A stretch of 64,000 nt of DNA from Lineus longissimus (lineage: Eukaryota > Nemertea > Pilidiophora > Heteronemertea > Lineidae): positions 12,956,501 through 13,020,500 of the forward strand of contig NC_088320.1 of assembly GCF_910592395.1 (NCBI RefSeq), written 5' to 3'. Position 1 is the first letter of the stretch; every line of letters starts with the position of its first letter. Of the stretch, positions 54,917 to 64,000 are shown in pieces. Position numbers and translations under genes: made by a program. The notes beneath the pieces are model-generated. The model made no database searches, was not told where the DNA came from, and saw only the letters and a list, made by a program, of their open reading frames with translations.

Positions 54917-56351
54917 GAGACAAGACCACTAATGAATATTCATAGGTTGGAGGGTCGAGGCCTATCAATTAGACGAGTGCATGTTTTTTACTCTCAAGTA
55001 CATATTTGGAGAGGTATTGAAAAAATATTTGCTGTGGCAAGTCTACAGATATAAAGAAATTATTTGATGAAAAAATTAATTTCGAATTTTGCTAATTGGG
55101 TAATAGGGGGCGTGTTTTGAGTTTTTTCTGCCAGTTGGCTGAAAACAGTGGAAATATCAAAGTCTGTCTAATTTGTCGATTATAAAAAAATTTCCGTGGT
55201 CAATCACCAATTTCCATCGCACCAGTTACTCGCAAGACTAACCCGTATATCATATCCGAATTTCAGTTTCACTACTTGACGCGTTTGTTGATGCGTCGCG
55301 GTCAAACATTGACAATTTAACTGCTAAAAGGCTTAAAAAATCAATTGTGGTCTTGTCTCTATTTACACTACATTTTGGGTCAATATAGTGAAAAATTTGA
55401 ATGTGCTCAAATCACTCTAATTCATTTAGAATATTGTATTGCTGATGATTTAAGGTCAAAACAAGCTAAAATAATGAGAAAAAAACTTAATTTGACCCAA
55501 ATAAGAGTCAACCTGACCCCGGTCTAAGTTCGGTTTCATTTTTACAAGTCTTGTTGTGTTGCCATTCATTTTGTAATTTCTTTGAAACTACTTAGGCCTT
55601 GATTCTGAAAGTTGTGCCCTAAGCAGCAAATATATTCCTAAATCACATCCTAAGTTTTCAGCTCCATAGCTTGCTTATTCTGGCCAGGGCAGGTCTTTGA
55701 ATTTGGTGCTGTTGGCTGCAAAATCATGACTTTTTGTCGATTTTGTCCTCTTTCGTCGCTTTGGCACAGTTGTACCACTCTTTGAAATGTCTCTCATTTC
55801 TCCAAAAATGTCCAGATATGACTTTCCTTTGTTGGAGAGTTGTGGGATGTCATCTACATTAGTTTGAAAAAAATCTCAAAATGTTAACCCCTGAAATGTA
55901 CCTTCATTGAGACAAGACCACTAATGAATATTCATAGGTTGGAGGGTCGAGGCCTATCAATTAGACGAGTGCATGTTTTTTACTCTCAAGTACATATTTG
56001 GAGAGGTATTGAAAAAATATTTGCTGTGGCAAGTCTACAGATATAAAGAAATTATTTGATGAAAAAATTAATTTCGAATTTTGCTAATTGGGTAATAGGG
56101 GGCGTGTTTTGAGTTTTTTCTGCCAGTTGGCTGAAAACAGTGGAAATATCAAAGTCTGTCTAATTTGTCGATTATAAAAAAATTTCCGTGGTCAATCACC
56201 AATTTCCATCGCACCAGTTACTCGCAAGACTAACCCGTATATCATATCCGAATTTCAGTTTCACTACTTGACGCGTTTGTTGATGCGTCGCGGTCAAACA
56301 TTGACAATTTAACTGCTAAAAGGCTTAAAAAATCAATTGTGGTCTTGTCTC
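54917..56351. mobile_element. composite element with identical 443-bp direct repeats
   Basis: Direct repeats 54917-55359 and 55909-56351 have equal length and no difference that I saw. Each begins gagacaagaccac and ends with its exact complement gtggtcttgtctc. They enclose 549 bp of unrelated, non-coding sequence. The whole is flanked by TAAT at 54913-54916 and 56352-56355. It could be an LTR-type element in miniature or two MITEs behaving as a composite. No primer-binding site or polypurine tract is evident, and the perfect 13-bp inverted ends favour a DNA element. The left edge is 82 bp upstream of the ATG at 54834 of the minus-strand gene. Confidence 0.75.
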
Positions 56352-56355
56352 TAAT

Positions 56356-57780
56356 TCGAAATACCAAGCGAGGGGTTTGTTAATTTATGCAAGTTTCTCA
56401 TATGAATCTATTTTTGTCCGTCATGTGACCTTCCTCGGCATTTTCGCGGCAAGTTCAGAATAGTCATGAGCTGAGCAACTGTTATTCGACGTGTAGGCAA
56501 ATGTTGGACAGAGTAAGTCTACCATAGGAACCCAATTCTTAAAGGCACGATAAAGTTACGAAAAGCCGCAGTTGTAACTATATAAAGCGAGATATAAGAG
56601 ACACCTATCGGAAAAATAAAGTCCTTGCCGTTATATTTTGGAACAAGACTGCCCATTCATATCGTTGGAAACCGCACGGATTTCAATCTCGAACACTATG
56701 TATTTGTTCTGTTTGGGAGAAACGGATATCTTAGGTCAACCCACTGGAAAAATCCTTTTCAAATATCAAATAACTTTTCATTTTCATTTTATTTGATATC
56801 CCGACAAGTGAGGGTGGCTGTAATAAATTAGGCATTATTCAAATCGGTTGTCTTTCACATCAGACATATTTTCGTTAACGTCTTGATCTACATATATGGT
56901 AATTGATTTGTCCCCATAACTCGATTGTGGTCCCCATAATCAGGTAGGCCTATAGGCCTACTGTCCCCCTAAACCAATTTAATGGTATACACAGGGGCTT
57001 TGATTTTTTACTTCTCTAATCATTGATGGTACACGTTTTGTCAATGGTTCCCATAGGCCTTGCGATCCAATTGAAGAAGTATGAATATTTTGGAGTAAAC
57101 CATTTTCCTGAATAAGTCTAGTTGCCATATGCGATATCACCGTACCCGTTGCCATTATTACCGCATACCGCATTTTTTTATGCCCGAATTATTACACTGT
57201 CGTCATGAAGCTATAACCCAAATTAAATTGTTAACCACCTTGCACACCGCGCTGAACCCAGTGTTGGAGAGAACCTGTTTGGCACCAAATGTCTGTTCAA
57301 TATTTAAACCATGTTGAAAAACGACGTTCAGTCAAAAAATGACATTTCTCTATAGAAACCTTCAAATTGGATGAAAACTTTTAATCCAAAAGACCAACTT
57401 CGGCGACTGGGCAAGGTCTTTATGGCACCTTACCCAGTTGAATGATCCAGTGCACTACGTTAGGAAGTATTAGGAACATATCAAACCTTTACAGTAACTA
57501 ACGATGTTATAGGGGGACATATACAAAATGACCCAATTACTTAGGGGGACTTGATGTCAAGGCCATCAGAGGACACGCAACTCACTAAAAAGTTATGGAC
57601 AAAAGTCCACCTTATCGTTGAAAACACGAATATGAAAACAGGTGTAGATACTGCAACACAATGCATTCATTCGTCCTCTGGGGTAATCTACACCCACATA
57701 TACACTGTTGGGACGCTTAAGCTGGCTAACAACAAAAGGCACTTAGCTCGGTAAAAAATGTAAGAACACCTAACTGATGG
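56356..57780. other. no supported gene
   Basis: No convincing exon. Short motifs gtccccataa (56908, 56930) and aggggga (near 57512 and 57540) recall ends of the GTGGAC repeats. Open frames have no recognisable domain. Confidence 0.35.
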
Positions 57781-57789
57781 TGAACGTGT

Positions 57790-58275
57790 ATGTATATATA
57801 TATATACATACCTACCATAAAAAAATCATCCAAAACAAGTCACAAATAAGCGAGATATTGCACTTTTTACTTTTTTAAGTTTTGGCCTTCTGGTGGCCAA
57901 GTCGAGAATCAGATCGGATCAAAATTCAGAGGTAACATGACATAGGGAGTCATGTGTACCTAATTTCAAGTTCATAGCTTTAGCGGTTAAGAAACGTGCC
58001 ATAGTTACACTCAAACGGCCAATTTACACTATTTGACCTCTGTGACCCTGAAAATAAGGTCAAATCAAGACCCGTAGGATATGTGACGTATCCTTGCTAG
58101 GAAAACATACCATAAAAATATCATCGAAAATGAGATAGTAATAAGCGAGATATTGAACTTTTTACCCTTCTTTTAGTTTTAGCCCCCTGGTGGCAAAATC
58201 GAGAATCAGATCGGACTGAAATTCGGTGTCAGCGGTTATGTGACGTAAGGAGTCATGTGAAACAAATATCAAGTT
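57790..58275 (-). repeat. partial copy of the 302-bp-monomer family
   Basis: Contains about one and a half monomers (gtcacaaataagcgagatat, ttctggtggccaagtcgaga, aagaaacgtgccatagttac, tttgacctctgtgacc), diverged from copy B and in the same orientation. A short TA-repeat precedes it at 57790. Confidence 0.65.
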
Positions 58276-59974
58276 AAGTGTCAGTCCATGATACCACCAT
58301 GCAGAGGGTGGCAAGGTGGGGGTCAACCGTTTTTAACGAGATTAGGTATGCAAGATCCTTCCACTAAGACATCATTACACAGCAATTGATGACTCTCAAA
58401 AATCACTAGCAACCGAGTTAGGGGCAGGCCTAGTTAGGGGGCTTGTTTTAGCTTTTTTCCCCCTATTTTTTGTGTATTTTTGGGTCAATGTTGGGCACTC
58501 CTGCAGAAACTAAAGAAATAGCTGGATTTTCCCCCTTTGTATGATGGAAGTATTTGATGAGATCTTCCATTCTGCAACAGGTCATTGAGTAACACTTCAT
58601 ACTTTGGTCGTGCTAGGCCTAGTAATTATGCATACCTAGGGGCAGTGCTTAGGAAGATCTCTCTATCGACGCTCATATCGCCAACACTGCAGGTCTTTGA
58701 ATGCTGTGGCTTGCACATGATAAAGGCAATGATACCTACTTTCAAAATCAGAAATAAAATTTCCGGCCGCTTTTACTGTTTTCCCAGGATAAACCAAGGA
58801 AAAAGTGCTATTTTCCACCAAAATGACACTCATTGGCTAGTGCTGCCACCTAGTGTACACTTGATGAATTATAAAATAAATGCATAATGAACACATAATT
58901 TATGCTTGGTGCTGGCCATGAGGATTAGTAGTTACTGTCAACCACCATGATCACCCCCCCCCCCCCCCCCCCCCCCATGCCTAGGCCTACTAACCTATTT
59001 TAAGTAGGCCTACCGGTAAATAATTCCACTTGCATTTTTCCCCCCAAAAAAGAACAAGCTCATCACTACAAATTTGCCCTTGATGAAAGCCCTTTGGGGA
59101 ATTGGGCCCCATAGGTCCTGAAATGCTGATTTGAATTTCAAATAACATTTCGGCCTTGGCCTACCTGATGGCAACGTAATTGAATAAGCTACATGTAGCC
59201 TTCTTACAGTCCGAAAACCTAAAGAAACCCCCCTGTTGGTGAGGATGCTAATGTTGACCCATTCATTAGCCTGTGTCATGCTGCCAGAGCATGTTGTAAG
59301 GGTTGGACCCCCCCCCCCCCCCCCATGGCTAAGGCACCTGAAGGGCATGTGGTATGACCTACTAATACATCTTTATCAACCCATGCAGGGATCATCCTGT
59401 TCCTAAGAACCTTGCAGAAGTGCTCTCACATACTAGTAACACCTTCCATTGCTAAGGAGCCAATTGACCAAAGGTGCAGTTCCTACTGTAATTACTGTTT
59501 GATGAGGACAACCCTGCAGTTGGCTGCACCGTCAGAGTACTGCTATTGGAAGTTTTTAGCTCCTTGGTTGGCGGTGAAATGTTCTCCTGGAGTTGCTCTA
59601 GCATTGGCTAAATTGTACATATACATGTACTGGAATGGAGAAGTTTTTCATGAACTGAGTTACGGTACTGTCCAGTCCCTAAAGAGAGATCACAACTTTC
59701 CACATGCTACACTTGTACCTGTCTGCAGAGGACAGTGCTGCCACCTAAGAAGCAGGGACACTTTTTTTTTACAAATGGGTGATTTATTTACAAGCTAATA
59801 TATAAGGAGATCATATCATTTTTAAGCCATACATTTGCTGCACATGATCAAACATCATAAAGTGAAAATCCTTAGTGCCCGTGGAATGACAATATGAATG
59901 AACAATTTGTGAATACTTACCATACACGAACATGTACGAAAGTACCCAGAGGCTGAACCATCATGGGACTTTAA
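58276..59974. other. no supported gene; long C-tracts
   Basis: Contains C-runs of about 26 and 20 bases near 58947-58976 and 59309-59324. The frame 59412-59798 (128 codons) has no recognisable domain and no clear splice context, so it is not called. Confidence 0.35.
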
Positions 59975-60437
59975 AGCCGTGTTCACACTAAAGCCGTTTT
60001 CCATTAAATCATTCAAAATGCTCCCTCACCCAACGGTAAAAACGCTCCTATACTATTCACACTGCCCTGTATCATTTTAAAACTCGGGGATAACCATTCA
60101 TACCGGCATTGTTATATCAATAGGGCAGTTATGAGCGATACATCCTGGCACCAGTGATTTTCAATAAACATAACAGTACTCAAGTTGCCAATGCCATGAA
60201 AGGGCTGTACATGATCAGTTGCGTAAGCCTGGCGGTTAGGGTTCTACCTGTATTACAGTGCTACACTGTTGGGACTTACATCAATTAAACCAGAACTGTG
60301 GGAGGAAAACGCTTAAATTGGCGATTTAGCCCCGAGTATTTTCAATCGTTGTAGGCCTTGTGTATCAATAGCTACATATCGTTATAACTCGCTGGAACGT
60401 TCCTATATCGTTTTAAAGCTCTAGTGTGAACACAGCT
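59975..60437. mobile_element. MITE with TAA target duplication
   Basis: 463 bp with inverted ends (agccgtgttcacactaaagc and the complement of ctctagtgtgaacacagct), flanked by TAA at 59972-59974 and 60438-60440. Non-coding; end pattern and duplication again fit a PIF/Harbinger-type non-autonomous element. Confidence 0.75.
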
Positions 60438-61039
60438 TAAGACGCACTAAAATGTTAACCAGCATAATTTACCTCCGCTCTAGCCAGAAATGAAAGGTCA
60501 TAACCGGCCCTTTCCTAACATCCTGCTACAAAACTTTGTGTATGTCTGACAAATGGTTCTCGAATTACTGAACATCTTGCCCCACTAATGTATCCAATCA
60601 CTCAACCAGGCTCTTTCCTCCCCTGCAATAAGTAGATCAAGGTCCTAATCCCCGAAGGGGAAATTCAGAAGGCTCCACTCTATACACTGTGACACTAAAT
60701 TTCTGCCTTTTCTATTGTGTGTTCATGTGTTCAGCCTTCCACCTCCAAAGTAGGATTTCCATAACTTTCTAAAAGTTAAGAGGCAGAAGCCTTTCAAATT
60801 GACTTCAGTGGTGATGGTGTGAAATCATGAAACTGGTTATTCGAACAAGTTTCATATCCAACAGATCTGGAATCCCTAATCTAAATGTAAAGGGTGAAGG
60901 GAGCACAGTTAAAAGAGCGTAGTGACCTTAGGAAGGATCATTGTGAAGAAAGCAAAAATCAAAAAAGATGATTGCCTGGCCCGCCAAATGGATTTTACAC
61001 AGAGCAAAAACCAATTTGGTACCTCCCTTAAAATGCTCC

Positions 61040-63171
61040 CTAATCCCTTAAAAATCCATGCAAAAGCTTGGGCAAGTGGGACTCAGCAGTGTCATTTGAT
61101 AGGAACAGCAAGTACCGCATGATATATATCAACACACTACGATCACTTCTTGCAAGCATATCATATGCTCTGGTATAATAGATAGTGGCAATATGAGGAG
61201 CATCTTCTCGTGGAGGCTTTTTCTGCACCTCTCTGAAGGCAGCAACATCATTCAACTCCATACAGGTCAATCTCACCTGAAAAAAAACGAGAAATGCAAA
61301 TTGGCAATTTTCTAAATGCGAGACACATACTAAGTAATCAAGGGCAAAGTCGAAATGACCCACCTTCAGTTTACAGTTCAGGTCAGAAATGACCCACCAT
61401 CAGTTATCTGCAGCCAGTTCAGTTATTTCGCAGCAGGAGTTGCAGAACCAGTGTGCAGTCAGAGCATAATTCCTGCATAAGTCGAACAAATATCTATGCA
61501 AAAGCAACCTGAAGGATGAATTATCCGATAAAAGAAATACTTTTTATGCTCATTCAACTTAGCAATTACTCAGATATGGTAGTACTTCATCCCAATCCCT
61601 CACCAACACCATAATCTGTCAGAACATGAAATAGTAAGATACTTTTCCCACACTTTTTTGGCATGAACGGACGGACATTCACGGCACGTGATGTAGATTA
61701 GATATCATGATACCTCAATATTCAAGGCCCTGCAAACAATGGCAAGGCCTTTTTTCAAACCTTGGTGTAATAACCTTGACAGGAGGAACAACTAAGTCGC
61801 TTCAAAGGTATCAGCATCGCCACCGCTGTTGCCCTGCTCTCGCGTTCAGCTGTCTTATGAAAATAGGATGAAACCTACCCACGTTGCCTCAACGGTCAGG
61901 CCAAGGATCATGCGCTTGTTGTTAACCTCTTTTAAACAGGAACGATCAATGTCTGCTAGCAGTTCGATTCCGAGCTGTCCACGTAGTCTGCTGCTGAACT
62001 CAACCCTATCGTCATCAATAATATCTGAGGGGTTTCTGTCGCCAGTATCACCATCCTCATCATTATCAATATCATCATCATACTCATCATCATCAGCAGC
62101 AGCAGCAGCATTAGCTCCTCCAACATTATCTCTTCCTTCGGTTCTTTGTACCTTTGAAATGCGTTGCTTTCTCTTTCGACAGTGAAGTTTCTTCCTTTTT
62201 GCTCCTTTTTTCACCTGAAAAATGATTTTATAACCTAAGATGCTTTTACTTTAAAAAACATCTCTGACTAAAAGAGTAGTCAGATAAGAAACAGGGAGGG
62301 TAGGTGCCTTCCCTATTCAAACATGTCTGAAGGAAGGGAAATTGTCCTTTTGGACCATATGCTCACCTGTAGAGCCAAGACAATAACAGAGCTTGCGTTA
62401 CTTCATGACGCACTTTATTTCGACCTCCATGACTATGAAAAGTAGGACTAATGAACAACAAAGAATCTCAGATTAGATGTCACATTCTTAGTTTGCACCA
62501 TAAAAATCTCAGCTAATTATGCCACTAAAGCTAAGCGCACACGGGCGACAAAATGATGTTGCCCGTCTGCGGGCAACAAAAACAAATGCTTTTCGAAAAC
62601 TGTTTCAAAAACAAATGTTTTCTTAAACATGCAATTCATTTTTGACCTTGTCAAAATGTTTTTCATCAAAACGTCGCCCCCCCCCCCCCCCCCCCGTTTT
62701 GGGGTGACTGCAACGCAACGTAAAACATTTTTGCGTCATCGTCGTTGACATCAGCTAATCATGAAGCAATCAGCGTCATGTGATACCATTACCAAGCCAG
62801 GTCAATGCGCGGGTGTGACGGATCACGCGCAACCAATGGTTACCCCTTGTTTTTGATGTGACCTGTGACGTGACCATGACATTTTGTCTCCCGTGTGCGG
62901 GTGATCGAAACAAACACTACAAAAATGCAAAACAAACAACTGAAAACAAATGCTCTCAGTTTTGCTGTCAGTGTCATTTTGTCGCCTGTGTGCACTTAGC
63001 TTTGTGATCATGGATGATAAATGTTCACATACCTCCGCAACTGTGACAACTATTGTTGGGGCATCCTCACACCTGTCATAAGATTCATGATCTTCATAAT
63101 CATAGCGGAGATCATTAATGGATGTTACCTCCATTCCACCCATCATCAAACTCCGCTTTACCATGGCTGGA
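61040..63171 (-). CDS. uncharacterised multi-exon gene, paralogue 2 (5' partial)
   Basis: The proposed exons, in transcript order, are 63171-63033, 62214-61879 and 61276-61040 (stop). Entry to the first is phase 2, so the start lies upstream, possibly beyond the window. Exon 1 reads GGMEVTSINDLRYDYEDHES to TIVVTVAE, matching SLRVCGNDVKSIPDLR to SVVTVGE of paralogue 1. Exon 2 has a Lys/Arg-rich start, an Ala/Asp/Glu low-complexity insert, then SSRLRGQLGIELLADIDRS and GLTVEATW, matching SSDLRGQHAAELLVELPFS and GLVIQATK. Exon 3 starts VRLTCMELND, matching VSLTCLRMKK. Exon lengths of 139 and 136 nt for the first pair and shared phases confirm homology. The last exon reads on to a stop at 61040, but a donor-like gtactt near 61115 leaves its end uncertain. 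Function unknown. Confidence 0.6.
62527..63003. mobile_element. MITE in an intron of paralogue 2
   Basis: 477 bp with inverted ends: aaagctaagcgcacacgggc continuing gacaaaatga, and at the right tcattttgtcgcctgtgtgc continuing acttagcttt; about 27 of 30 positions pair. A C-run lies near 62679. I could not find a convincing target duplication. Non-coding. Confidence 0.65.
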
Positions 63172-63236
63172 CTGCAGTGGATTTAAAAGAAAAGGAAGAG
63201 GGGATGGTCACTCAGAAAGCATTTTACAATCATTAG

Positions 63237-64000
63237 ACACATTATAAAAACTTTACATACACCGTCATTCAATATTCTACCGAATAAATAATAGTTATAC
63301 TGCAAAACCATATAGACAGACTGGAATAAAATGCCAACACAGGCATGACTTCATCACAACAATTTCTCTAATCTTCTGAGCACAAAATATGTCTTTCCAT
63401 TAACCACATGTTGTAATTTACAGAAGGTATGCACTACTGTAAAACGGGAAATTTTTGCGGCTGGTTATTTTCGCGGATTTGCAAAAATTCATTGAAATAA
63501 TTAAATTTTACGCTTCTTATTTTTGCGGATCAGACAACATCTTTCAATAATCTCTATCTAAAATTCCTATTTTGCGGTTTTTATTTTTGCGGATCACAGA
63601 CACCCGCAAATATAGCAAAATGAACAAGCACAGACATTGCACTAACCCACAGCGCCATGGGCAAAGGTGAAGTGCGGGCTGTGAGGGTATTTGTTCTTTG
63701 TGATTGGGGATTACGAGAACTTAGGATGGTTCGTAGATTACACTCAAACAAAGCCCTGCTGAAATTGGCCTAACACCACTTTTAGGTAGGAAAATGAAGA
63801 AATCCAACATATCATCATGTATTATCATCAATAAAGGCTACAATGAAAATTTGGTGAGGAACCGACCTTAACTGAGAGAGTAATGGCAGATTTTGTTCCA
63901 TCACAATGCCTCCTGGAGGCTGAACCATGCATTGGGGCGGGGGAATTTCGGAAGGTAACTTTGTAACTTACACCAACACAGACTGTTGACAGAGCACTTA
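63237..64000. other. no supported exon; TTTGCGGA-type repeat
   Basis: At about 63440-63610 several imperfect copies of atttttgcgg or ttttcgcggattt recur (63451, 63470, 63522, 63569, 63583), a low-copy dispersed repeat. No exon of the neighbouring minus-strand gene could be placed in the remaining sequence, although its 5' exons may be here or beyond the window. Confidence 0.4.

Noticed and set aside
54917-56351. Straightforward LTR retrotransposon call
   Set aside because: No TG..CA ends, primer-binding site, polypurine tract or coding capacity, and each repeat has perfect 13-bp inverted ends, so the class is left open.
61829-62185. 118-codon + strand frame with Ser and Ala runs
   Set aside because: Antisense shadow of the acidic exon 62214-61879 of paralogue 2.

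Overview
The window is nuclear DNA of an animal. Its genes are split by many spliceosomal introns with clear GT..AG borders, coding exons are short, and most of the remaining sequence is interspersed repeats. The protein families (KMT5A-like SET fused to a tyrosine recombinase, FLYWCH/OTU Mutator-like transposase, Penelope reverse transcriptase) and the repeat load fit a marine invertebrate or basal deuterostome. I cannot name the species.

Left part (1-28.5 kb, + strand). At 1095-2250 lies the last exon of a gene with an RFX-like winged-helix segment followed by a protein kinase domain. From 7895 to 28527 a 19-exon gene can be assembled with consistent splice phases throughout. It encodes about 1519 residues: an N-terminal KMT5A-like SET domain, a long acidic linker built from small exons, three C2H2/C2HC-type zinc-finger motifs, a tyrosine-recombinase (phage-integrase-fold) domain and a C-terminal Myb/SANT-like domain. 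This joins a histone-methyltransferase module to a recombinase module in one polypeptide and is the main find. Its introns hold a Mutator-like non-autonomous element with a 9-bp target duplication, a 1.7-kb repeat made of five 302-bp monomers, and a dead Penelope-like reverse transcriptase.

Middle part (28.5-48.6 kb). A 10-copy minisatellite of 96-97 bp is followed by a tandem duplication of about 2.2 kb carrying exons of a BTB/POZ-like protein; the first copy is damaged. Next comes a stretch of old repeats with one exon-like island (37871-37945). At 43785-46302 there is a Mutator-like transposon with 230-bp terminal inverted repeats and an 8-bp target duplication. It encodes an OTU-FLYWCH-transposase protein truncated at a GAT microsatellite.

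Right part (48.6-64 kb, - strand). Two paralogous multi-exon genes of unknown function share exon order and splice phases: one at 54834-48636 with its start in the window, the other at 63171-61040 with its 5' end outside. Around them lie MITEs (two with TAA 3-bp duplications), a second inverted copy of the 1.7-kb repeat, a tRNA-derived sequence, and a 1.4-kb composite element with identical 443-bp direct repeats sitting just upstream of the first gene's start codon.

All gene models come from reading splice sites and frames by eye; no transcript or database evidence was available.
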